A DNA stretch of 6,150 nt from Thermoplasmata archaeon (GTDB taxonomy: Archaea; Thermoplasmatota; Thermoplasmata; Lutacidiplasmatales; UBA184), in the NCBI GenBank assembly GCA_021792485.1, contig JAJYUO010000075.1, forward strand, positions 1-6,150, in the 5' to 3' direction. Below, piece after piece: positions 1-5,738 of this stretch (the stretch's first letter is position 1; each line of letters begins with the position of its first letter). Below the pieces are notes generated by a model that made no database searches, was not told where the DNA came from, and worked only from the letters and a program-made list of their open reading frames with translations. A program made the translations under genes and the position numbers.

Positions 1-530
1 AGATGGAGCAGGTCATCCACGAGATCGTTACTATTCCGAAACCGGTAATCGCCGCGATCCCCGGGGTCGCGGCCGGGGGAGGACTCTCTCTCGCCCTGGC
101 GTGCGATTGGCGCATCGCGAGCGAGCATGCCCTCCTCGTCCCTGCGTTCTCGCGCCTGGGGGCCGTTCCCGACGGCGGCCTCACCTACTTTCTCCCCCAC
201 TACCTCGGCATCGGCGGCGCCCAGGCGCTGCTGTTCGCCGATGCGCGCGTCCCGGCCCCTCGGGCGCTCGAGCTATCGCTCGTGCACGAGGTCGTTCCGG
301 CCGACCAGCTCGTGTCGCAGATGTGGGCGCGGGCGGAGGAGTTCGCGCAGGGCCCTACCCATGCGTGGGGCTGGGTGAAGCGCCTCACGGTCTCGGCGTT
401 CGGCCAGAGCCTCGAGTCGCAGATGGCCCTCGAACGCGAAGGCGCCGTGGAGGCCGCCGAGGGGCCGGAGCTCGCCGAAGGGATACGGGCGTTCCGGGAG
501 AAGCGTCGGCCCCGTTTCGAATATCCCTAG
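1..530 (+). CDS. Enoyl-CoA hydratase/isomerase (crotonase) family protein, 5' end missing
   Basis: The reading frame is open to the left edge, so this is the C-terminal 175 or more residues of a protein usually about 260 long; the ATG at position 3 is probably internal. Crotonases act on acyl-CoA thioesters in the cytoplasm (fatty acid or aromatic acid degradation). The signature is clear: KPVIAAIPGVAAGGG (visible residues 13-27) forms the oxyanion-hole segment, followed by LALACDWRIASEHA and then VPDGG (55-59). The two glutamates used by classical hydratases appear to be replaced (Ser29 and Phe49 by my alignment to rat hydratase), while an Asp (57) sits at the PDGG position. That is the arrangement of PaaG-type and delta3-delta2 enoyl-CoA isomerases, so isomerase activity is more likely than hydration (inference). 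The protein ends in a basic tail and a TAG stop. That stop overlaps the stop of the convergent acetyltransferase gene. Family assignment is firm; substrate is unknown. Confidence 0.9.
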   Translation, partial: MEQVIHEIVTIPKPVIAAIPGVAAGGGLSLALACDWRIASEHALLVPAFSRLGAVPDGGLTYFLPHYLGIGGAQALLFADARVPAPRALELSLVHEVVPADQLVSQMWARAEEFAQGPTHAWGWVKRLTVSAFGQSLESQMALEREGAVEAAEGPELAEGIRAFREKRRPRFEYP

Positions 531-1831
531 TCGGAGCCCCGCGGCGGCCACGGTCGGCCGAGCTTCTCTTCGAGGTGGCGCCGCACGCCAGGCCATTCGC
601 TGGCCAGGATGCTGTAGCAGACCGAGGATCGGTAGACCCCGTCCGCTAGGCGGATGTGTTCGCGGAGCACCCCTTCCCACCGGGCTCCCAGGCGCTCGAT
701 CGCCCGTTGGGAGCGCTCGTTCCTCGAATCCGTGCGCAGCTCGATCCGGTGGGCGTGCTCCGTCTCGAACGCATGTCGCAGGACGAGATACTTCACCTCG
801 GTGTTGACCGGCGTTCGCCACAGGGCGGAGTCGATCCATGTCCCGATCTCCGCGGCTTGGTCGGCTCGCTCGATGTCCAAGTACCGGCACATCCCGACAA
901 AACGGTCTTCGGTGAGCGAACGGATCGCAAAGGGCAGAACCTCCCCCTCCCCCTGCTGCGCGAGCAACGTGTCCACGAGCGCGGTCATCTCCGCCTCGTT
1001 CCGGCCCGGACCGATCCGCAGCCACTGCCAGACCTGCGGATCGCGCCCCGCCCGAGCGAGGTCGCGGATGTGGCGACGCTCCAGAGGAACGAGCTCGACC
1101 CACCGCCCTCGAAGCGTGACCGGATCCCGGAGTCCGAGGGGAGGCGGTCGCGGGCCGCTCGGGCTCGGTGGAAGCCCGCCGTCGGGCGCTCGGAGAGGCC
1201 GATCCGCGCGGACCGGGGGGGGCGGGCTCCAGGGACGGGAGAGCCGACCGTCCAGTTTGGCACGGACCGCAGGCCATTCCGATCGGGGGATGCCGAACTG
1301 GACGCTCGTGCGGAACGACCCGTCCGAGAGGAGCACGTTCTCCCGGAGCGCGGCCTCGCGGGTCGCCCCGAGATCGGCGATCGCGGTCTGCGAGCGTTCG
1401 TTGCGAAGATCGGTCTGCAGGCTGACCCGATGTACCCCGGCCTCCTCGAACGCCTGGGCGAACAGCACCCGCTTAGCGTCCGAGTTGATGGGGGTCCGCC
1501 AGAAGGCGGAATCGAGCCAGGTGCCCCCGACCTCCACGGAGTCGTTCGCGGGGTCGATGCGGTGGAATCCCGTCGCCCCCACCGCCGTGCCGTCGGACCG
1601 GAGCCGAATCGTGAACATGACCGACCGACCCGACTGGGTCAGCGCATCGTACCCTCGGACGTAGGCCCGAACGTCCTCGAGACTCGTTCCGGGCCGATGG
1701 CGCAGGTAACGCTGTACCTCCCACGAAGCCGAGGCTCGCAGCAGCTCGGGAGCATCCTCGACCGACATCGGCCGGAGGTCGACGTACCGTCCCTGAAGGG
1801 AGAGATCGGACGAGAATTTCTCGACCCGCAT
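527..1831 (-). CDS. Tandem-domain GNAT acetyltransferase (RimJ/RimL-like, duplicated)
   Basis: 434 residues holding two homologous GNAT N-acetyltransferase domains, roughly residues 10-201 and 238-428, joined by a Pro/Arg/Gly-rich linker (202-237). Both begin with a strand of the type LxGRxVxLxP (12-21 and 240-249). Both carry W(L/I)DSAxWRTP(I/V)N (105-116 and 332-343), RNERSQxAI (143-151 and 370-378), a LxDGxxRxSV segment, and end in GRxxRPW or LGRPW. This matches the COG1670-type family, which transfers acetyl groups from acetyl-CoA to protein N-termini or small amines; the substrate here cannot be told. Single-domain members are about 180-200 residues, so this is a duplication and fusion. 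The start is ATG 1831: the frame upstream meets a TGA with no ATG, GTG or TTG between. GGAGG (complement of 1834-1838) lies only 2 bases before the ATG, unusually close. It is divergent from nuoA and convergent with the crotonase gene. Confidence 0.88.
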   Translation of the reverse strand: MRVEKFSSDLSLQGRYVDLRPMSVEDAPELLRASASWEVQRYLRHRPGTSLEDVRAYVRGYDALTQSGRSVMFTIRLRSDGTAVGATGFHRIDPANDSVEVGGTWLDSAFWRTPINSDAKRVLFAQAFEEAGVHRVSLQTDLRNERSQTAIADLGATREAALRENVLLSDGSFRTSVQFGIPRSEWPAVRAKLDGRLSRPWSPPPPVRADRPLRAPDGGLPPSPSGPRPPPLGLRDPVTLRGRWVELVPLERRHIRDLARAGRDPQVWQWLRIGPGRNEAEMTALVDTLLAQQGEGEVLPFAIRSLTEDRFVGMCRYLDIERADQAAEIGTWIDSALWRTPVNTEVKYLVLRHAFETEHAHRIELRTDSRNERSQRAIERLGARWEGVLREHIRLADGVYRSSVCYSILASEWPGVRRHLEEKLGRPWPPRGSD

Positions 1832-1890
1832 CGCCTCCGCGTGAATCCGAACCGGATAACCTCGCCGGGGGTGTTCGCGTCATCCCGTAG

Positions 1891-1937
1891 CGCGGGTTTA
1901 CGTCAGAAACGGAGCACGGCTTAAATAAACCCCCGCG
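1891..1937. repeat. Imperfect inverted repeat overlapping the nuo promoter
   Basis: The left arm CGCGGGTTTA (1891-1900) is the reverse complement of TAAACCC..GCG in the right arm TAAACCCCCGCG (1926-1937), which has two additional C residues. The right arm overlaps the end of the TATA box and the left arm lies about 20 bases upstream of it. A smaller palindrome, GTTT-N7-AAAC (1896-1910), is nested at the left arm. A regulator bound to both arms would cover the TATA/BRE region and would fit repression, but this is inference; chance is possible in GC-rich DNA. Confidence 0.35.
1920..1928 (+). promoter_or_regulatory. Archaeal TATA box of the nuo operon
   Basis: CTTAAATAA is close to the archaeal box-A consensus (TTTAWATA-like) and is isolated in GC-rich surroundings. 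Archaeal transcription usually starts about 25 bases downstream of the box centre, which predicts a start around 1948-1952 and a leader of about 30 bases that includes the ribosome binding site. The bases just upstream (1914-1919, GCACGG) do not form a good purine/A-rich BRE, so TFB contact may be weak or non-canonical. No other comparable element is seen between the nuo genes, which supports transcription of the cluster as one unit from here. Confidence 0.72.
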
Positions 1938-1962
1938 GTCGGACGTACGCTACTTGGCGAGC

Positions 1963-1971
1963 GGAAGGAGG
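1963..1971 (+). promoter_or_regulatory. Strong Shine-Dalgarno site of nuoA
   Basis: GGAAGGAGG contains the AGGAGG core complementary to the 16S rRNA 3' end and lies 8 bases before the ATG at 1980. Together with the predicted transcript start it implies a short leadered mRNA and fixes the nuoA start. Confidence 0.8.
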
Positions 1972-1979
1972 CGAGAACC

Positions 1980-2345
1980 ATGGATGCGGGCGTGACGACG
2001 TTCCTCGTCTTTGCGCTCGTTGCCGTCGCCTTCGCCGTCGGGTCGATCGCGATGAACCGCACCCTCGGCGCGAAGCGTCGCCGCTCCTACCTCCAGCTCA
2101 CGACGTACGAGTGTGGAGAGGAGGCGGAAGGCGAAGCGCAGATCGACTTTCCGACGCAGCACTATACCTTCGCGATTGTCTTCGTAGCCGTCGACGTGCT
2201 CGGCTTCATCCTCGCCCTATGGGCGCTGACCTTCCGCGGGCTCAACTCGGGTGTCTTCCCGATTCTGATCGCCTTCGGGTTCGCGGCGCTCGCGATCATC
2301 GGGATCTACTACGCGCTCAGCGGTGAGCGCCGGTGGGTTGTATGA
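1980..2345 (+). CDS. nuoA: NADH-quinone oxidoreductase-like subunit A (NuoA/FpoA)
   Basis: 121 residues, the usual size for this small membrane subunit, which embraces NuoH near the quinone channel. Three membrane segments are visible (about 5-25, 62-84, 93-115). The hallmark TTYECG motif lies at 41-46 in the loop after the first, followed by an acidic loop EEAEGEAQIDF in place of the usual more neutral GxAxxxF sequence. In the second helix D72 matches the conserved Asp of E. coli NuoA (Asp79), but the partner glutamate two residues on (Glu81 in E. coli, DVE) is Leu74 here (DVL). The start follows a strong ribosome binding site. The gene opens the operon and its TGA stop overlaps the nuoB ATG as ATGA. 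No paralogous family is a serious alternative. Confidence 0.93.
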   Translation: MDAGVTTFLVFALVAVAFAVGSIAMNRTLGAKRRRSYLQLTTYECGEEAEGEAQIDFPTQHYTFAIVFVAVDVLGFILALWALTFRGLNSGVFPILIAFGFAALAIIGIYYALSGERRWVV

Positions 2346-2941
2346 GCGCCTCGGCCGAATCCCGCGCCGCCGGGAAACCGGTCGGTGCGCCCCTGCCCGT
2401 CGTCACGCAGGCCGCGGTCCCGTTCATCGAGATCGAGACCCTGCGCGCGAAGGAGTTCGTCCCGGCCGCGAAAGAGGCGCTATCGGCGATGATCGCCGAA
2501 CGGGGCAGGGGCGAGCTCACCCAGCCGGTCTTCAACTGGGCCGGCCGCAACTCGCTCTTCCCGCTCCACTGGGGGCTCGCCTGTTGCGCGATCGAGTTCG
2601 CGGCCGCGTTCGGCGCGAGGTGGGACGCCGAGCGGTTTGGAGTCGTGCCGCGATCGTCGCCCCGCCAGTGCGACCTCATGATCGTGAACGGGACAGTCAC
2701 CTGGAAGGTCGCGCACAAGCTCATCACGCTCTATGAGCAGATGCCCGAACCCAAGTGGGTCATCGCGATGGGAAACTGCGCGACCGGTGGAGGGCCTTTC
2801 CGAACGGCGTACTCCGTGGTCCCCGGCGTCGATAAGCTCGTGCCGGTTGACCTGTACATCGCGGGATGCCCGCCCCGGCCGGAGGCGATGTTGGACGGGA
2901 TCCTGAAGCTCGAAGAACTGATCCGGGAACGCAAGGAGTAG
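2342..2941 (+). CDS. nuoB: NADH-quinone oxidoreductase-like subunit B (NuoB/FpoB), N2 cluster
   Basis: 199 residues from the ATG at 2342. This hydrophilic subunit binds [4Fe-4S] cluster N2, which hands electrons to quinone at the interface with NuoD and NuoH. All four N2 ligands are visible: tandem Cys81-Cys82 (GLACCAIE), Cys146 (GNCATGGGPF) and Cys176 (IAGCPPRPE). PRSSPRQCDLMIVNGTVT (103-120) is the conserved central segment. The N-terminus (1-45) is about 30 residues longer than compact homologues and rich in Ala/Pro; it may be a flexible or peripheral extension. I chose ATG 2342 because it overlaps the nuoA stop (ATGA), the normal coupling arrangement. A GTG at 2333 in the same frame with GGTGAG at 2322-2327 is an alternative adding three residues. 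It ends in TAG. Confidence 0.95.
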   Translation: MSASAESRAAGKPVGAPLPVVTQAAVPFIEIETLRAKEFVPAAKEALSAMIAERGRGELTQPVFNWAGRNSLFPLHWGLACCAIEFAAAFGARWDAERFGVVPRSSPRQCDLMIVNGTVTWKVAHKLITLYEQMPEPKWVIAMGNCATGGGPFRTAYSVVPGVDKLVPVDLYIAGCPPRPEAMLDGILKLEELIRERKE

Positions 2942-2971
2942 TACGCGAATCCCGGCTGTTGTCCAGAGGAC

Positions 2972-3445
2972 ATGGAAGCAGAGTTCTCCGCCCAGGTGAG
3001 CGCCCGGCTGGGGGACCGCGTCGCCGGCATTGAATCGTTCCCCGGGACCCTGGGGCGAGTGCGATTCCGGGCCGACGCGGCGCTCGACGTCTTCCGCTCG
3101 ATGCGCGACGACCTCGCGTTCGATCACCTTTCGATGGTCGGCGGGATCGACTGGGTCGACCATCGCGAGGCGTTCTACGTCCTCTGGTCCGACGCACGAC
3201 GCGCGTACGTGATCCTCTCGGCCGACCTTCCCGCCCAGAACCCGCATATCGAATCCGCGACGTCGATCTGGCCCTCGGCGAACTGGCACGAGCGCGAGAC
3301 CTGGGAACTGGTCGACATCCACTTCGACCACCACCCGGACTTGCGGCACTTGCTGATGCCGGACGGGTACGCCTTCCACCCGCTCCTACGGTCGTTCAAA
3401 CTCCACGAACCCGAGGAGCTGGAGGTCAAGACGCGCAATGTCTGA
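2972..3445 (+). CDS. nuoC: NADH-quinone oxidoreductase-like subunit C (NuoC/FpoC)
   Basis: 157 residues, matching the stand-alone 30-kDa-type subunit (IPR001268 family) that scaffolds NuoB and NuoD in the peripheral arm and binds no cofactor. The C-terminal half carries the signature: SATSIWPSANWHERETWELV (95-114) corresponding to the family WxERExxD-type motif, then HPDLRHLLMPDGY (121-133) and HPLLRSFKL (136-144). The N-terminal half is the less conserved alpha/beta domain. The start ATG at 2972 has AGAGGA immediately before it (2965-2970), too close for an ideal ribosome binding site. Initiation may therefore depend on coupling with nuoB 30 bases upstream. The frame is the same as nuoB, separated by a single TAG. 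Its end overlaps nuoD by 8 bases. Confidence 0.93.
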   Translation: MEAEFSAQVSARLGDRVAGIESFPGTLGRVRFRADAALDVFRSMRDDLAFDHLSMVGGIDWVDHREAFYVLWSDARRAYVILSADLPAQNPHIESATSIWPSANWHERETWELVDIHFDHHPDLRHLLMPDGYAFHPLLRSFKLHEPEELEVKTRNV

Positions 3446-4583
3446 GATGTGGATCAACATGGGGCCGCAGCACCCCATGACGCACGGGCTGTGGAACCTG
3501 CGGGTGCACATCGACGGCGAGATGGTGTTGGACGTCGACCCGGAGATGGGCTACCTCCATCGGGGGATCGAGAAGATCAGCGAGGATCGCCACTACAACG
3601 AAGTCGTGACGCTGATGGACCGGTGCTGCTACGTCGCCGGCCTCGCTTGGGAGCACCTGTACATCCTCTCCGCCGAGCAGGCGCTCGCGATCCGACCTCC
3701 CGAGCGTGCGGAATGGATCCGCATGATGAGCGAGGAGTTCCAGCGGCTCGGTTCCCACATCATGTGGTATGCGGCGTTCGTCCAAGACATCGGCCTCATG
3801 TCCCCGTTCCTCTACGGGATGCGGGATCGCGATCTCATCCTCGACCTATTCCAGAGCTACACGGGCGCCCGGATGACGTACGAGTACATGCGGGTCGGCG
3901 GGGTACGGAACGACCTCCCGAACGGGTTCACCGATCGCGCCCGCAAGGTCTGCGACTGGTTGATCGACCGGTTCGTCGAGTACGACCGACTCTGCCTCGG
4001 CTCGGATATCTTTCACAAGCGCTGCGACGGTCTCGGCACGATGTCCGAGAAGGACTGTGTGGCCTACGGCGTCACCGGACCGATGCTGCGCTCCGCCGGA
4101 TCGCGCCGCGACCTCCGCAAGGACCGGCCGTACTCGGCCTACGACCGAGTGGAGTTCGACGTGGCGACCGCCGACGGCGCCGACGTGACCGCGCGCTATC
4201 TGGTCCGGATGGAAGAGATGCGCCAGTCGGTGCGGATCATCCGCCAGGCGCTCGACTGGCTCGACCGGCACCCGGGGCCGGTGATGGCCGCGCGGGTCCC
4301 CCGGTGGCTCGGAGCGCCGTACGCGCCGATCGGGAACGAGGGCTATCTGCTCAAGCGGAACTATCCGAAGGGTCTCGGTCTCTCGGCCATCGAGGAGCCC
4401 CATGGGGAGGCCCAGGCCTACACCGTGAACGACGGAGGGGAGCACCCGTATCGTGTGAAGTTCCGTTCTCCGGTGTTCGCGAACATCAGCGCGGCGAAGA
4501 AGTATCTCGTCGGGTACCGGGTCGCGGACATTCCCCCGATCATGGGTAGCGTCGACGTCTGCGTCGGCGAGTGCGACCGGTAG
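3438..4583 (+). CDS. nuoD: NADH-quinone oxidoreductase-like subunit D (NuoD/FpoD), quinone-site subunit
   Basis: 381 residues, full length for the 49-kDa subunit that evolved from the large subunit of [NiFe] hydrogenases and forms the quinone pocket with NuoB. Seen in order: MGPQHPMTHGLWNLRVHIDGE (8-28), whose His16 matches the quinone-site His; GYLHRGIEK (38-46); LYILSAEQ (74-81), whose Tyr75 matches the quinone-binding Tyr; a variant C-terminus GSVDVCVGECDR (370-381) ending in the family's terminal DR. It is separate from NuoC, unlike the fused NuoCD of E. coli. GGAGGT at 3421-3426, 11 bases before the ATG, inside nuoC, is the likely ribosome binding site. Odd points are Cys63-Cys64 and Cys375/Cys379, which lie at or next to the positions of metal-ligand cysteines in hydrogenases, though the full CxxC pairs are absent. 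It is therefore not a functional hydrogenase subunit. Confidence 0.95.
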   Translation: MSEMWINMGPQHPMTHGLWNLRVHIDGEMVLDVDPEMGYLHRGIEKISEDRHYNEVVTLMDRCCYVAGLAWEHLYILSAEQALAIRPPERAEWIRMMSEEFQRLGSHIMWYAAFVQDIGLMSPFLYGMRDRDLILDLFQSYTGARMTYEYMRVGGVRNDLPNGFTDRARKVCDWLIDRFVEYDRLCLGSDIFHKRCDGLGTMSEKDCVAYGVTGPMLRSAGSRRDLRKDRPYSAYDRVEFDVATADGADVTARYLVRMEEMRQSVRIIRQALDWLDRHPGPVMAARVPRWLGAPYAPIGNEGYLLKRNYPKGLGLSAIEEPHGEAQAYTVNDGGEHPYRVKFRSPVFANISAAKKYLVGYRVADIPPIMGSVDVCVGECDR

Positions 4584-4592
4584 GAGCGGGTC

Positions 4593-5720
4593 ATGGCGAT
4601 CACCTTGCTCTCCGTCGCGATCACGATCTCTCAGGCGATTCTCGGTGCGATCGGGTCCGTTTTTCCGCCGCCGATCCGCGGCGCGGTGACGAACGGCAAC
4701 ACGATCGACGGCCTGGCCGCTCTCATCTTCGCGGCGATCTTGCTCCTCGCGAGCATGCTCAATACGATCGTGCTCATCTGGTGGGAGCGCAAGCTCCTCG
4801 GCCGCTTCATGGACCGGCGCGGGGCCATGCACGTGGGCTACGCCGGCCTCTTACAGAACTTCGCGGACGGTCTCAAGCTGTTCCGTAAAGACACGGTCAA
4901 GCCCCGGGAGGCCGACACACTCGGCTTCTGGAGCGGTCCGACCGCCTACATGGTGACGTCGTTGATCATCTTTGCGATCCTTCCGATCTCGACCGGTTGG
5001 AACTCGGGGTCGTTGCCCCTGAGCCTGCTCCTCGCTCTCGCCGTCTTCAGCTTCGCGCCGCTATTCATCTTCGTCTCGGCATGGTCGAGCAACAACAAGT
5101 ACTCCCTGATCGGCGGGATGCGCTCGGCCGCCCAGATGATCGCCTATGAGGTTCCGATCCTCCTCGCGGTGGTCGCGGTCGTGCTGGTCTCGGGGAGCTT
5201 CGACCTCCAGACGATCGTACTCGAGCAGACGAACTACTGGTACTGGGTCCCGCTGTTCCTCGCCCTCGTGGTCTTCGTAGCGGGGATGCTGGCGGAGATG
5301 GAACGGATTCCGTTCGACCTGCCCGAGGCGGAGGCGGAGCTCGTCGAGGGATGGAACACGGAGTACGGTGGGATGATGTTCGCGTTCTTCATGCTCACCG
5401 ACTACCTGCGCGCGCTCCTCGGCTCCTTCCTCATCGTCCTGCTCTTCCTCGGCGGCTGGACGATGCCCAGCTGGGTCCCGGCCGCGGCGACGAGCTTCCC
5501 GCTCGCGGGAATCTTCTGGTTCATGCTCAAGGTCTACATCGTCTTCACGATCTTCGTCTGGATCCGCGCGTCGCTGCCCCGCGTGCGGACCGACCAGCTG
5601 CTGCGCGTCGGATGGAACCGCATGATCCCTCTCGCCCTCCTGAGCGTGGTCCTCGCCGCCCTCCTCGTCACCGTGAAGTGTTTGCCCGTGCTGGGTTGCA
5701 TCCCTACTTTGGGGGGATAG
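4593..5720 (+). CDS. nuoH: NADH-quinone oxidoreductase-like subunit H (NuoH/FpoH)
   Basis: 375 residues, membrane subunit linking the quinone chamber to the proton channels. Motifs in order: ERKLLGR (65-71); GLLQNFADGLKLF (85-97); SSNNKYSLIGGMRSAAQM (165-182) and AYEVP (184-188); EMERIPFDLPEAEAELVEG (235-253), the acidic loop lining the quinone entrance; TEYGGM (256-261); the late segment WIRASLPRVRTDQLLRVGW (323-341). Eight canonical helices fit about 40-64, 117-137, 143-163, 184-203, 216-235, 263-287, 304-326 and 342-361. An additional hydrophobic stretch at 2-23 precedes them and may be an extra helix or re-entrant segment. Where many homologues read GPNRVG, this protein has GAMHVG (77-82). 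GGAG at 4583-4586, 6 bases before the ATG, fixes the start. It follows nuoD by 9 bases and ends in TAG. Confidence 0.95.
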   Translation: MAITLLSVAITISQAILGAIGSVFPPPIRGAVTNGNTIDGLAALIFAAILLLASMLNTIVLIWWERKLLGRFMDRRGAMHVGYAGLLQNFADGLKLFRKDTVKPREADTLGFWSGPTAYMVTSLIIFAILPISTGWNSGSLPLSLLLALAVFSFAPLFIFVSAWSSNNKYSLIGGMRSAAQMIAYEVPILLAVVAVVLVSGSFDLQTIVLEQTNYWYWVPLFLALVVFVAGMLAEMERIPFDLPEAEAELVEGWNTEYGGMMFAFFMLTDYLRALLGSFLIVLLFLGGWTMPSWVPAAATSFPLAGIFWFMLKVYIVFTIFVWIRASLPRVRTDQLLRVGWNRMIPLALLSVVLAALLVTVKCLPVLGCIPTLGG

Positions 5721-5738
5721 GAGGAGGGTTTCACGGTC

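Larger units (their letters stand above)
1832..1979. other. Divergent intergenic region between acetyltransferase and nuoA
   Basis: 148 non-coding bases separate the minus-strand acetyltransferase start from nuoA. It contains the only conspicuous A/T-rich island in the left half of the window (about 1896-1930), the TATA element, an inverted repeat and the nuoA ribosome binding site, all listed separately. No tRNA, small ORF or terminator-like T tract is visible. The acetyltransferase promoter must also lie here. Read on the minus strand the same TATA island gives TTTATTTAA, which would place a start near 1899 and a leader of roughly 65-70 bases. Shared use of one box is only a possibility. 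Confidence 0.7.

Noticed and set aside
3..5. ATG at position 3 as the true crotonase start
   Set aside because: The family needs about 80-90 further N-terminal residues, including the first part of the oxyanion hole, so the gene almost certainly begins before the window.
656..1924. Long + strand open frame (422 codons) opposite the acetyltransferase
   Set aside because: It is rich in Arg, Pro and Gly with no recognisable domain, and it lies antisense to a gene with two clear, mutually homologous GNAT domains. GC-rich DNA commonly gives such shadow frames.
2333..2335. GTG as the nuoB start
   Set aside because: Possible, with GGTGAG 5 bases upstream, but the ATG nine bases later overlaps the nuoA stop in the usual ATGA form and is preferred; the difference is only three residues.
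2939..2941. TAG of nuoB as a pyrrolysine codon giving a NuoB-C fusion
   Set aside because: TAG is used as the evident stop in most genes here, NuoB ends at a normal length after its conserved core, and nuoC has its own ATG; no supporting hairpin is apparent.
2480..3379. Minus-strand open frame of 299 codons across nuoB and nuoC
   Set aside because: Low-complexity charged composition, spans two clearly coding genes on the other strand, no ribosome binding site or domain seen.
3846..4832. Minus-strand open frame of 328 codons across nuoD and nuoH
   Set aside because: Antisense shadow of strongly conserved genes; His/Arg/Asp-rich composition typical of reversed GC-rich codons.
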